A stretch of 35,175 bases of DNA from a virus: positions 1-35,175 of the IMG/VR virus record IMGVR_UViG_3300005289_000603; one strand, 5' to 3'. Below are positions 20,583 through 29,032 of this stretch, one piece after another (position 1 is the first letter of the stretch; each line of letters opens with the position of its first letter). The notes beneath the pieces are model-generated. The model saw only the letters and a program-made list of their open reading frames with translations. It had not been told where the DNA came from and ran no database searches. Position numbers and translations under genes: made by a program.

Positions 20583-22436
20583 ATGAACGTTAATTATACC
20601 GACAAATCACAGGAAGAAGAATATGACCCAACCCTATGGAACTCAGCCGATGCAAATGAAGTAAGAGATGCAATAAATTCTAAAGTAGATTCCGTTAGTG
20701 GTAAATCTCTATCTACAAATGATTACAGTACTACAGAAAAGAATAAACTAGCTTCTCTAAGTGCTGAAACCACAACATCAATCAAAACCAAACTAGGAGC
20801 CTCCACATCATTAACAGACGGATATTTAACTAGTGAGGATTTCAATATTTTTAATAGTAAGGCTGATAGGGTTAGTGGTACTGTTCCAGTTAACCAATTA
20901 CCACCAGTATATTTTTCTGGTATGACTGGAACAGGTACACAAGTTGATCCTTATGTAATTTCAAGTTCAGGTGGTGGATTTTCAGAATCTCAATTGATTG
21001 CTTGGTTTCAATCAAGGCCAAATTTTGCCCCAGATCGAATATTACAGGGGGATCTAACCTGGATTGACCCACCAACAGGAGGTGAATTAGAAAAATTAGC
21101 AACACCGACTCTAGGCTTTGGTACACCACAAGGTGATTCAGTTATAATTAAATGGACTGGTGTAACTAATGCTACAGCATACACATTACAGAAAGCAAGT
21201 GATAATTCATTTGCAGATGCTATAACTATTTATAGCGGTTCATTGTTTACTTACACAGATGCAGGATTAACACCTGTAACAACTTACTATTATAGATTAA
21301 GAGCTACAGCATCAGGGTTTGCAGGTTCTAATTATGCAAATGGACAAATAACCACGGATGTTGCAGGTAATATTACACCACCAACACCAACAGCACCAGT
21401 AACAGACGATACTGCAAATACTTTCGATTGGACTTATTCAACTGGTTATAACAGCAATGCAGATTATGAATACACTATTAACGGTGGCACTGGTTATAGT
21501 CAAGTAACAGCTAAACCTATTTCAATTGGTGAAGTCGCACTAGCTATTGGAAAAGTAGGAGTAAGGGTAAAAGCAGCTAGTGGAAGAAATGTGTCAGGAA
21601 CATTATATAATACTGTAGCATTTACATTAGCTGCTATTACGCCATCAGCACCTACAGCAGGAGTTGTAGATGATACTGCAAATACGTTTGACTTTACATA
21701 CTCAACTGGTTATACCAATGTAAGTGATTATGAATATTCATTGGATGGTGGCACAACCGTAGTTGCATTAGCAGCTAAGCCATTAGTTGTTGGTGATGTT
21801 GCTAAGACAATTGGTCAGGTTAGAGTAAGGGTAAAAGCAGCGTCTGGTAGAAATCCATCAGCATGGTTACAAAATGCAACTGCATACACTGCATCAGCAG
21901 CTACTACAATTCCATTAACATCATGGAAAACGCCTGTTCAAAATGGAACATTGACTAGCAATTCTTTTTCATTTACCACTCCTTCTGGACAAGGATTTGG
22001 CGGTGCTAAAGGTAACTACTATATACCAGCAGGTGGTACTGGATGGGTTGAATTCACAGCCGATGCGGCATTAAATGGAGCAATAACATTGCACGAAGGA
22101 GCTGATACACTAGGGGATCGAAATTCTGTAGGTGCAGGTGTTGCATCTCCATTGGCCTTAGATTACGCCAATTCAAGATTTCAAACTTGGGTAGCAGGTA
22201 ATGACAACTTTGCTAATCCTAGACCAGCTTTTGGAGCTAACACTAAAGGTAGAATTAGATTAGATGGAACTAATGCATTCTTTGAGTGTAGCTCAGATGC
22301 AGGTGTTACGTGGCAGTTAATGCGTACAACGACCCAACCCCAAGTTGACTTATATGTAAAAGCTTGGTGTAATATTAACTTAACAAATTGTCCCGTAAAT
22401 AACATTAGAGGCTTCAATCTAACTCTTGTTTCGTAA
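20583..22436 (+). CDS. Surface/receptor-binding protein with FN3-like domain and 88-residue repeats
   Basis: 617 residues. An N-terminal attachment-like region (1-165) is followed by a fibronectin type III-like domain (about 170-258, with SVIIKWTGVTNATAYTLQ and TTYYYRLRATAS). Two tandem repeats follow, of period 88: DDTANTF starts at 275 and again at 363, and VRVKAASGRN recurs in each. The last 170 residues form a Gly-rich, beta-sandwich-like domain (YYIPAGGTGWVEFTADAALN) that may bind carbohydrate. It is soluble with no signal peptide. It lies unusually early, between head closure and HK97-gp10-like genes, and is coupled to the deacetylase gene by TAATG. Possibly a capsid or neck fibre or receptor-binding protein. 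Confidence 0.75.
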   Translation: MNVNYTDKSQEEEYDPTLWNSADANEVRDAINSKVDSVSGKSLSTNDYSTTEKNKLASLSAETTTSIKTKLGASTSLTDGYLTSEDFNIFNSKADRVSGTVPVNQLPPVYFSGMTGTGTQVDPYVISSSGGGFSESQLIAWFQSRPNFAPDRILQGDLTWIDPPTGGELEKLATPTLGFGTPQGDSVIIKWTGVTNATAYTLQKASDNSFADAITIYSGSLFTYTDAGLTPVTTYYYRLRATASGFAGSNYANGQITTDVAGNITPPTPTAPVTDDTANTFDWTYSTGYNSNADYEYTINGGTGYSQVTAKPISIGEVALAIGKVGVRVKAASGRNVSGTLYNTVAFTLAAITPSAPTAGVVDDTANTFDFTYSTGYTNVSDYEYSLDGGTTVVALAAKPLVVGDVAKTIGQVRVRVKAASGRNPSAWLQNATAYTASAATTIPLTSWKTPVQNGTLTSNSFSFTTPSGQGFGGAKGNYYIPAGGTGWVEFTADAALNGAITLHEGADTLGDRNSVGAGVASPLALDYANSRFQTWVAGNDNFANPRPAFGANTKGRIRLDGTNAFFECSSDAGVTWQLMRTTTQPQVDLYVKAWCNINLTNCPVNNIRGFNLTLVS

Positions 22437-23554
22437 TGATTTTAAGAGGAAGAAATATAATAAATCTTGGCGGGGGTGTAGTAATACCCCCTACAGGTAA
22501 TACTGGAAGTACTGTTGAAATCACAGTAACGTTTACTTCAACTCCGACTAGTGCATCATCTGCATTTCCTAAATTGAAATACAATAAATCAAAAGCTATT
22601 TTAATGGAATTTGATGATGATAGTGTTGGTGTCTTAACAGCATATGATAAGTTGAAAACCACTTATTATACTGATGGATGTGGAAATAACAAAAACTACA
22701 GTTTAGGATTAGCGATAAATGCTAAGAATAACTTTAATAACGCTGAGTGGGGTGATAACTATCCAAATAAAACAACGTTTACACAAGCTATTGATTTGAT
22801 ACCTTATGGTTTAGATATAATGAATCACTCATATTATCATGAACCAACTGGTAATTATAATAATGGTACTGACATTAGAAAAAACTTTAGGGATTTAGAT
22901 GATTTTGTAAAGTTGAGATACAATAATTATAAAATGAATGCTCTCGTTGTGCCTACAAATTATGCAGGTTACCAGTTAGAAGCTAGAGATTATAATTACT
23001 TATTTGGGTCCTCAGAAGGTACATTCGACAATTTTACACCTTATCCAAGCCAGTTTAATGCTGTTGGTGCTATTAATAATATACCTAAACAAACCTATAC
23101 AGCAATTAAAAGAACATTTAGTGATAACTGGACTAATGGAGGGGCACAATGGACTGCATTAACATCTTTGTTTGGTAGTAGTTCAGTCGATTACTTTCAA
23201 ATTGGCAGTCACGGGATAGCGGCAGGTATTGATAATTTCAACTCTTGGATTGACTCAATTGTTTCTCAATTTAGCGATACTGTTCTATTTCAAAGTATGA
23301 GGGAGTTTATGGAATACAAGCACATTAAAGAATATGTTACCAAGACCGAGACTATCAACGGAAATGCATTGAAAATAACACTAGATTATTCAACAGTGCC
23401 TAATCCAAATATTTCTTGGTATGATCTGTCATTGCTAGTAATATCTGATAAATCAATATCAACTGTCAGTATTGATAATACAGAGTTTACATCATCGTAT
23501 AACACAACCACAAAGCTGATTAACATTAATAAGAGGAAAACCATTTGGAATTAA
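22436..23554 (+). CDS. Polysaccharide deacetylase-like (CE4) virion protein
   Basis: 372 residues. A short Gly/Thr-rich N-terminal region (1-45) is followed by a NodB-type deacetylase pattern: motif 1 MEFDDDSVG with D60-D62, motif 2 NHSYYHE with H131 and H135 (HSxxH), which with an Asp of motif 1 would bind the metal, and a later FQIGSHGI segment with a candidate catalytic His. The C-terminal 70 residues are beta-rich. Such enzymes remove acetyl groups from capsule, O-antigen or peptidoglycan. It overlaps the stop of the FN3-like protein gene by one base, so the two likely act together on the host surface. It may be a depolymerase-like tail or neck enzyme. Confidence 0.75.
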   Translation: MILRGRNIINLGGGVVIPPTGNTGSTVEITVTFTSTPTSASSAFPKLKYNKSKAILMEFDDDSVGVLTAYDKLKTTYYTDGCGNNKNYSLGLAINAKNNFNNAEWGDNYPNKTTFTQAIDLIPYGLDIMNHSYYHEPTGNYNNGTDIRKNFRDLDDFVKLRYNNYKMNALVVPTNYAGYQLEARDYNYLFGSSEGTFDNFTPYPSQFNAVGAINNIPKQTYTAIKRTFSDNWTNGGAQWTALTSLFGSSSVDYFQIGSHGIAAGIDNFNSWIDSIVSQFSDTVLFQSMREFMEYKHIKEYVTKTETINGNALKITLDYSTVPNPNISWYDLSLLVISDKSISTVSIDNTEFTSSYNTTTKLININKRKTIWN

Positions 23555-23562
23555 ATGATCAC

Positions 23563-23862
23563 CTAGCTTAGCTTAGTAATATAAAATTCGTTAGTAATTC
23601 TCAGTACTTCATTCACCATTTGGATCGATGGTTGTCCGTATGTTCTAATTCCAACAAAGTCTCCAAAATAACCACTACAAAGAATAGTTACATTAATATG
23701 GCCTTCATTAAATTCTACTCTAATTGGATAGATTGACTCAACGAAAAACGGCCTTGTAGCTCTTAGCCTCGATTCCTTATCTAATAATTTGACTTTAGTA
23801 AATGGAATCATTGCTAACTTTTCAGCAAGATTTTGGATGTTGGGGCTTAAGTACTCGGTCAT
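23563..23862 (-). CDS. Hypothetical protein, leftward accessory gene
   Basis: 99 residues from the ATG at 23862 (a TTG at 23883 would add seven). Alpha/beta pattern with a central beta part (FFVESIYPIRVEFNEGHINVTILCSGYFG). Not recognised and no signal peptide. A single gene against the late transcript, tail to tail with the deacetylase gene. A CTATTTAT motif follows on the plus strand before the next late gene, as after the other leftward insert. An accessory role in the lysogen is inferred from position. Confidence 0.55.
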   Translation of the reverse strand: MTEYLSPNIQNLAEKLAMIPFTKVKLLDKESRLRATRPFFVESIYPIRVEFNEGHINVTILCSGYFGDFVGIRTYGQPSIQMVNEVLRITNEFYITKLS

Positions 23863-23923
23863 ATTATTACTAAAAACTATCAATGTGTGATTTATTTTTC
23901 TTTTGCATTACTCTTTTTTCATA

Positions 23924-23931
23924 CTATTTAT
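23924..23931 (+). promoter_or_regulatory. CTATTTAT motif, copy 5
   Basis: Exact octamer 4 bases before the ATG at 23936, just past a leftward gene. If it is a -10-like box, the mRNA would be almost leaderless. Confidence 0.5.
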
Positions 23932-23935
23932 AAGC

Positions 23936-24382
23936 ATGAGAACAAGAAACAATTTCAACATTAAAATTAATGGTCTAGACACCTCATTGGATAACCTGAA
24001 AAAATTAGCTAAACATAACGAAGTGGGGGTAAAACAAGGTATCGCTGAAACAGCTATCAATATTGAGAGAAAAGCAAAAGAGAATTTAGCTTCAACAGGT
24101 TTTAAAGACTCTGTAGGTGGTATTGCTCAATCAGGATATATATTATATAGAGCTGATGGAATGGGTGCAGATGTTGGATTCAATAAACATTATGCACCTT
24201 ATATTGAATATGGTACAGGAACTAATGTAGATGTTCCAGAAGGTTTTGAAGATTATGCATGGCAATTCAAAGGCGATGACAAACGCCAAGTTAACATTAA
24301 ACCAATGCCATATTTTCACCCTGCCATTAATAGTGAATTGGATAATTTGAAAAGGAAGTTGCAGGATAGTTTGAAAGTGTAA
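23936..24382 (+). CDS. HK97-gp10-like tail completion protein
   Basis: 148 residues from the ATG at 23936. It fits the HK97_gp10_like family: FNIKINGLDTSLDNLKKLAK at the start, IAETAINIERKAKENLASTG in the middle, the turn KHYAPYIEYGTG that is highly typical, and KPMPYFHPAINSELDNLKR near the end. These proteins sit at the head-tail joint. A longer frame upstream is unlikely because it would include the CTATTTAT motif. It precedes a membrane gene and the tail terminator gene. Confidence 0.82.
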   Translation: MRTRNNFNIKINGLDTSLDNLKKLAKHNEVGVKQGIAETAINIERKAKENLASTGFKDSVGGIAQSGYILYRADGMGADVGFNKHYAPYIEYGTGTNVDVPEGFEDYAWQFKGDDKRQVNIKPMPYFHPAINSELDNLKRKLQDSLKV

Positions 24383-24448
24383 ACGTGAATTAACCATTTA
24401 TATAAGGTACATTTAGATTTAAACAATTAACCTCTTAGACAAATCATT

Positions 24449-24688
24449 ATGAAAGCAAAAATCATTGTTGGTATGCCCCTGTTTTTTTACGGAACGATGT
24501 TCTGGATGATCAAACTTATTTCTTATATAAGAAACACAACACCGAATACTAAAGGCATTATTTATGGATATGATTTGAGATTATTTGATTTAAATATCTA
24601 CCCAATTATACCTTCAATTTGTCTTGTAGTAGGATTTTACCTTTTCTATTCAGCGGGAAAAAATAGCCCCTCTCAAAGTGGACATTAA
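24449..24688 (+). CDS. Small two-helix membrane protein
   Basis: 79 residues with hydrophobic segments at about 5-25 (IIVGMPLFFYGTMFWMIKLI) and 51-69 (IYPIIPSICLVVGFYLFYSA), and a polar tail. It is not a standard tail protein and stands between two tail-joint genes, closed by its own terminator (24689-24716). It may be accessory cargo expressed with late genes, for example a lysis or exclusion factor. No family recognised. Confidence 0.55.
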   Translation: MKAKIIVGMPLFFYGTMFWMIKLISYIRNTTPNTKGIIYGYDLRLFDLNIYPIIPSICLVVGFYLFYSAGKNSPSQSGH

Positions 24689-24716
24689 ATATAACATGGC
24701 ATTTGCCATGTTATAT
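24689..24716 (+). terminator. Perfect 13-bp hairpin terminator
   Basis: ATATAACATGGCA (24689-24701) and TGCCATGTTATAT (24704-24716) are perfect inverted arms, followed by CCTTTCT. It starts right behind the stop of 24449-24688. Without a long T-run it may be a moderate terminator or an mRNA 3'-end stabiliser. Confidence 0.7.
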
Positions 24717-24805
24717 CCTTTCTACTCATCTCAACGAAGCTGATAAATTAATCACATTAAGTTACCTCATCAAAAATAAGCACTTCATTACCCTATTTAT
24801 TGGTA
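24717..24805 (+). promoter_or_regulatory. CTATTTAT motif, copy 6, with flanking inverted arms
   Basis: CTATTTAT at 24793-24800 lies 5 bases before the ATG at 24806. TTACC (24788-24792) and GGTAA (24802-24806) flank it as inverted arms, again touching the start codon. It follows a terminator, as expected of a promoter for a new block. The rest of this short gap shows nothing else. Confidence 0.45.
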
Positions 24806-25243
24806 ATGAACGAATTTGCTAAAGACCCAACTAATGTTTACCGTAAGGCTTATTATGATAAGCTAATCAATCAATTGTCTGTTTTGTCGGGCAAAACTAT
24901 TCCTGTTTACGATAGGGTAGATGATACGGTAAATGCTCCCTTTATTATTCTCTCTAACATAACTTTAACCCCCATCCTTAACTCAACTAGTTATGGGTAC
25001 AAAGCATCTATTGTAATTGATATAATCACTCGTTTTCAAACAGGTGGGGGTAAAAAGTTAGTTGATGATATAAGCAATCAAATATTTCAAAAAATACTTA
25101 CCAGAAAGAATTTCTATTCAGATGATACTTGGAATATCTATACATCAAAGCTAGAATCAACCAGATACATTGAAAGTGAATCTAATGGCGGTTATGTTAT
25201 TCGTAAGCTAATCACCTTCAACAACAGTATCCAACAACTCTAA
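24806..25243 (+). CDS. Tail terminator / tail completion protein
   Basis: 145 residues from the ATG at 24806 (a TTG at 24800 would add two). Typical of gp17/DUF3168-like tail-completion proteins by size and pattern: an N-terminal helix (VYRKAYYDKLINQL), PVYDRVDDTVNAPFIIL, then strands (YKASIVIDIITRFQ), a helix (KKLVDDISNQIFQKIL) and a last strand pair. It would cap the tail tube at the head end. It stands directly before the tube-type genes, as in other siphophages. Confidence 0.72.
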   Translation: MNEFAKDPTNVYRKAYYDKLINQLSVLSGKTIPVYDRVDDTVNAPFIILSNITLTPILNSTSYGYKASIVIDIITRFQTGGGKKLVDDISNQIFQKILTRKNFYSDDTWNIYTSKLESTRYIESESNGGYVIRKLITFNNSIQQL

Positions 25244-25248
25244 TCATT

Positions 25249-28200
25249 ATGCAAAGGAACATTTTTGCAGGATCAGAGTTCTTGCTATACAATATTGATA
25301 ACGAACCAGTAGCATATTCAAGGAATTGTGCTTTAAAGATCAATCAAAGCCTAACTGATGTAACTACTAAGGATAGTCAATCTTGGACTGAATTAATGGT
25401 CGGTATTAAAGATTGGGGTATTGAATTCGAGGGGTTAATGAGTTCCAATAGTGGCTTCACTCAAAATTACTTCATCAATAAGTACAAAAACAATGAGCCA
25501 TTTTTTATCAGATTCGGAGTAATTCAAGAGAATTATACTTATGCTTATTATGGTGAAGTAGCTATTGCATCTATTGATCTTACTGCTCAAATGGATGAAG
25601 TTTCAACTTATTCAGGTTCATTAAAGGGTATCGGGAAACTATTGCCAATTGATGAAGGTACACCAGAGCAAAATGGATATCTTAAAACTGAAACTGATCC
25701 TGTTTTTAGAGGGTCACCAGCTTTTAATATTACCGATATAGATAAAGAGAAATGGAATGAAGCCAACAACAAGGTTGTCAAAGAAATTCAATTCATTACT
25801 ACTGGCAACACTACAACATTGAAGATTAAATTCAATGATGGTAACATATATAGTGCGCCATTTCTAAACAACGGTACAGGGTCAGTTGATCTATCAGGAT
25901 ATTATACCAAAAACCAATCAGATGAATTAATTGCAGTTGCTCAGGTAGCTGCGGATAATGCAAACACCTTATTATATAATATAGCTAATGATTCAAAATT
26001 AACTCCAAATGAAAAAATCAATGTTCTAAAGGAATGGTTAATTATCCAAGATGAAAAACCTAAACTTGTTCAACAGGCTGTTATTTTCGGGGTTCAAACA
26101 TTGGATTATGATGTTAGCTATGTTGATCTCGAATTATATGTTGAACCGCTATTGTATTCAATGAATACCACCGATGATATAGCAGGATATGATTTCAGGA
26201 ATACATTCAGAGCATACTATGATGAGAAAATAAAGTTGCTTAAAGCAATTGCAGAAGCAAGTAAATTCTACACCGATGCGGAAATTGAAGCAATCACTAT
26301 TGGAAATAGAAATTATCATTTAAAAGGTGATAAGACAGTATTAGTATCCCAAACCAGCAATCAAACATTACAAAGCGGTAACTATCCAGTCAATTCAGAA
26401 ATGGCGTTATCATTCTATGCCAGGTCAATTGATGGTGCAAATCGTTTATTTCTTCAATTTGATGATTCAGATGAAAAGGAATTCAATGTTTCAAATGATT
26501 GGATCAGATATACCTGCATTCTTCATACTACAGATTTACCGATTCTGTACGCTAGGCTAGGAGAAGGTATTAGCATGATGAATGTTAGTGTGAAAAAGGG
26601 ATTCCCGTATAAATTTCCATCAAAATTTGGCTCGCAAGCTCCCATATCTGGTATTGAGATGAAAAATATCATGGTAGTTAAAGGGAATAAGTGGACTGAT
26701 TTTGTCCCCGCACCTGAGGACTTTTATGACCTGATCAATAAAGCAAAAACCGATGCTACACTAGCGTCCAAGAGCTATTCAGATGCACAGGATTCATTAA
26801 ACAAGACATTAGGTGAAGCATATGCTGATGGTCTAATCACAGAATTAGAGCAAGTAACCATTGACCTTGCTGAATCCAATTTAGCAACTGCAAAGCAATA
26901 TGCCGATGTACAAGCGTTAAATGCTAAGGTACTTGCTAATGCCTATGCAGATGGTAAGATAACGGACATTGAGAACCAGATTATTGATGCCAGTGAAGAT
27001 AATATAATTGCTTCCAAAGCCTATACAGATGCCCAAAGGTCGCTAAGCGAAATCACCCTAAAAGCATATACAGATGGGGTTATAGACAGTACAGAGGCAG
27101 CATTAATCCAGAATGCTAACAATAATTTAGCAACTGCAAAGCAATATGCCGATGCTCAGGATTTATATACTAAAACTCTTTCAGATGCTTATGCAGATCA
27201 AAAGATTAGCACAGAAGAGCAAGCGAGGATCAATGCGGTACAAGCATCATTAGATGCAGCTAAAGCATATACAGAAGCACAAAGAGTATTAAGCGAAACC
27301 ATTACAAAAGCTTATGCTGATGGTGTTGTAAGTGATGAAGAAGCACGTGCAATAGCAGATGCTCAGGCTAAATTAAATCTCGCTAAAGCTTATGCTGATC
27401 AAAAGAATCTTGATTTAAAAAATGAATTAGTTGATTATGTAGATCAGTCAATTATTGACAAAGCAAATGAAATAATTGCTGATACTACAGACTTAATTAA
27501 TGTTGCTAATACTGCAACCTTACAAGCAGCAGAAACAGATGCAGAGAATAAAGCTAATGCAGCAAAAGCAGCAGCTATTGTTAGTGCAAACACATATGCA
27601 GCAGCTCAAAGAGTATTAGCCGAAACTACATCAGCAGCTTATGCCGATGGTGTAGTTACAACAGAAGAGCAAGCAAGAATTACACAAGCTGCTAACAATC
27701 TGCAAGCAGCAAAGGATGATTCAACAGTAAAAGCTAATGCTGCAGCAGCATATGGTATAGCTGCTACAAACTTGCATAATGCGTTGGTTGGCAATCTTAG
27801 GTCTTTAGCTTATGAGGATGTAGTGGAGGTTTCAAAACTTGGAAGTACAATAGTAACTGGTGGTTTTATTAAGACCTCATTACTTGATGCTAATTACATT
27901 AAATCTGATATTATCACATCAACATATATTAATTCACTGAGCATTTCAGCAAGTACAATTAGTGCTACTACTGGTACAATTGGGGGCTGGGGCATTGATT
28001 CAACAAGTTTGAAATCTGGTACTTTAACAAGTAATTTCCTTCAAATCAATTCTGGTTCTGATCCTTACATATTTATGAAAAATGCTGATCAGGTTACGGG
28101 TACAACTGATTATAGTCAAATCACACCTAAGAGTGCTTTTTTTTCATCCAAGGGAGTATCCACTCCAACATCATACAATAATGTTAGTGCAGTAGGCGCA

Positions 28201-28482
28201 TTCAAATTAAACGATCATACCTCAGATAGTGTAACCCATACAGCAATGTATTTGAAAGCACCTTCCAATGGTTTATCTCTATTCTCGGAAGGTTCTGCTT
28301 TAATGGAGGGAGGAAATTTAACATTGAATTTTGATTCAATTTTTGTTAACGGATTACAAGGAGCAACTGGTGGTGTGATGGTAATTGATTATGGTGTTGG
28401 AGGATATTACGGGATGTATGTAAAAAATGGAATTGTTGTAAAAATTGGAATTCTAAATAAAACCCTATATCCACCAGTCTAG
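25249..28482 (+). CDS. Tail-tube domain fused to a long tail fibre
   Basis: 1077 residues. Residues 1-135 are clearly paralogous to the tail tube protein encoded at 28595-29008: VAYSRNCALKINQSL against IAYSRNCSLALSVNL, both followed by a W-x-E pair, a W-x-I segment, and GSLKGIGKL against LSLKGSGKL. After a linker come a helical region (about 220-350), a jelly-roll-like domain (about 355-490), then five 41-residue repeats with A-Y-x-D-G at 524, 565, 606, 647 (as AYADQ) and 688, a sixth at 797, and a typical fibre C-terminus (TIVTGGFIKTSLLDANYI; GTIGGWGID). It may be a minor tube subunit that carries side fibres. Confidence 0.85.
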   Translation: MQRNIFAGSEFLLYNIDNEPVAYSRNCALKINQSLTDVTTKDSQSWTELMVGIKDWGIEFEGLMSSNSGFTQNYFINKYKNNEPFFIRFGVIQENYTYAYYGEVAIASIDLTAQMDEVSTYSGSLKGIGKLLPIDEGTPEQNGYLKTETDPVFRGSPAFNITDIDKEKWNEANNKVVKEIQFITTGNTTTLKIKFNDGNIYSAPFLNNGTGSVDLSGYYTKNQSDELIAVAQVAADNANTLLYNIANDSKLTPNEKINVLKEWLIIQDEKPKLVQQAVIFGVQTLDYDVSYVDLELYVEPLLYSMNTTDDIAGYDFRNTFRAYYDEKIKLLKAIAEASKFYTDAEIEAITIGNRNYHLKGDKTVLVSQTSNQTLQSGNYPVNSEMALSFYARSIDGANRLFLQFDDSDEKEFNVSNDWIRYTCILHTTDLPILYARLGEGISMMNVSVKKGFPYKFPSKFGSQAPISGIEMKNIMVVKGNKWTDFVPAPEDFYDLINKAKTDATLASKSYSDAQDSLNKTLGEAYADGLITELEQVTIDLAESNLATAKQYADVQALNAKVLANAYADGKITDIENQIIDASEDNIIASKAYTDAQRSLSEITLKAYTDGVIDSTEAALIQNANNNLATAKQYADAQDLYTKTLSDAYADQKISTEEQARINAVQASLDAAKAYTEAQRVLSETITKAYADGVVSDEEARAIADAQAKLNLAKAYADQKNLDLKNELVDYVDQSIIDKANEIIADTTDLINVANTATLQAAETDAENKANAAKAAAIVSANTYAAAQRVLAETTSAAYADGVVTTEEQARITQAANNLQAAKDDSTVKANAAAAYGIAATNLHNALVGNLRSLAYEDVVEVSKLGSTIVTGGFIKTSLLDANYIKSDIITSTYINSLSISASTISATTGTIGGWGIDSTSLKSGTLTSNFLQINSGSDPYIFMKNADQVTGTTDYSQITPKSAFFSSKGVSTPTSYNNVSAVGAFKLNDHTSDSVTHTAMYLKAPSNGLSLFSEGSALMEGGNLTLNFDSIFVNGLQGATGGVMVIDYGVGGYYGMYVKNGIVVKIGILNKTLYPPV
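26818..27440 (+). repeat. Five 123-bp (41-residue) tandem repeats in the fibre gene
   Basis: The motif coding for AYADG/AYTDG/AYADQ starts at 26818, 26941, 27064, 27187 and 27310, exactly 123 bases apart. A 31-base segment is repeated without change at 26878-26908 and 27124-27154, two units apart, which suggests recent duplication or gene conversion. A further copy of the motif occurs out of register at 27637. Confidence 0.8.
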
Positions 28483-28485
28483 CCA

Positions 28486-28542
28486 ATATAATAGTATTAA
28501 GTATTAGCTATTTAAAAGAGCTGTTTAGAAGGCTATTTATCT
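28486..28542 (+). promoter_or_regulatory. Bipartite late promoter-like element, copy B
   Basis: 22-base upstream part (28486-28507) matching 17963-17984 at 21 of 22 positions, then 25 bases, then CTATTTATCT (28533-28542). It precedes the tail tube gene at 28595. Between them lies a small hairpin, CCCC-AATCA-GGGG (28551-28563), followed by A-rich sequence. Confidence 0.65.
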
Positions 28543-28594
28543 ATAAATGACCCCAATCAGGGGATTAAAAAAATAGAAAAAATAGATAAAATAA

Positions 28595-29008
28595 ATGGCA
28601 AATAAATTTGTAAACGGCTCTGACCTTTTAGTGTACTTAGGTACAGGCACAACAACACCAATTGCGTATTCAAGAAATTGTTCCCTAGCATTAAGTGTAA
28701 ATCTTGCAAATGCAACAACTAAAACAAACGAAGGTTGGGAAGAAAGTATTCCAACCACTAAATCTTGGAGTATTGATACTGATGGATTAGGTGTATGGAA
28801 CGAAAACATAAAAGAATTCGTAGCTGCTTTTGATAGCAGATTACCTCTTCAAGTTACATTCAGACCTTCAACTATTGTGAGTGGTGTTACTCAAACCTAT
28901 AAAGGTGAAGCATACATTGAATCATTAGATATTGAAGCTCCAATGGAAGACGGTTTGACTTACAAATTGAGTCTTAAAGGTTCAGGTAAACTGAATACTA
29001 CTGCTTAA
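28595..29008 (+). CDS. Tail tube protein (major tail protein)
   Basis: 137 residues, beta-rich, with the pattern of short phage tail tube proteins: SDLLVYLGTGTTTPIAYSRNC, then TTKTNEGWEESIPTTKSWSIDTDG, and a last strand YKLSLKGSGKL. Position before the tail chaperone pair and tape measure gene supports it. It is paralogous to the first 135 residues of the preceding 1077-residue protein. Preceded by its own late promoter-like element, consistent with the high copy number needed for the tube. Confidence 0.85.
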   Translation: MANKFVNGSDLLVYLGTGTTTPIAYSRNCSLALSVNLANATTKTNEGWEESIPTTKSWSIDTDGLGVWNENIKEFVAAFDSRLPLQVTFRPSTIVSGVTQTYKGEAYIESLDIEAPMEDGLTYKLSLKGSGKLNTTA

Positions 29009-29032
29009 TAATTCAACATAGGAGAGAAAAAT

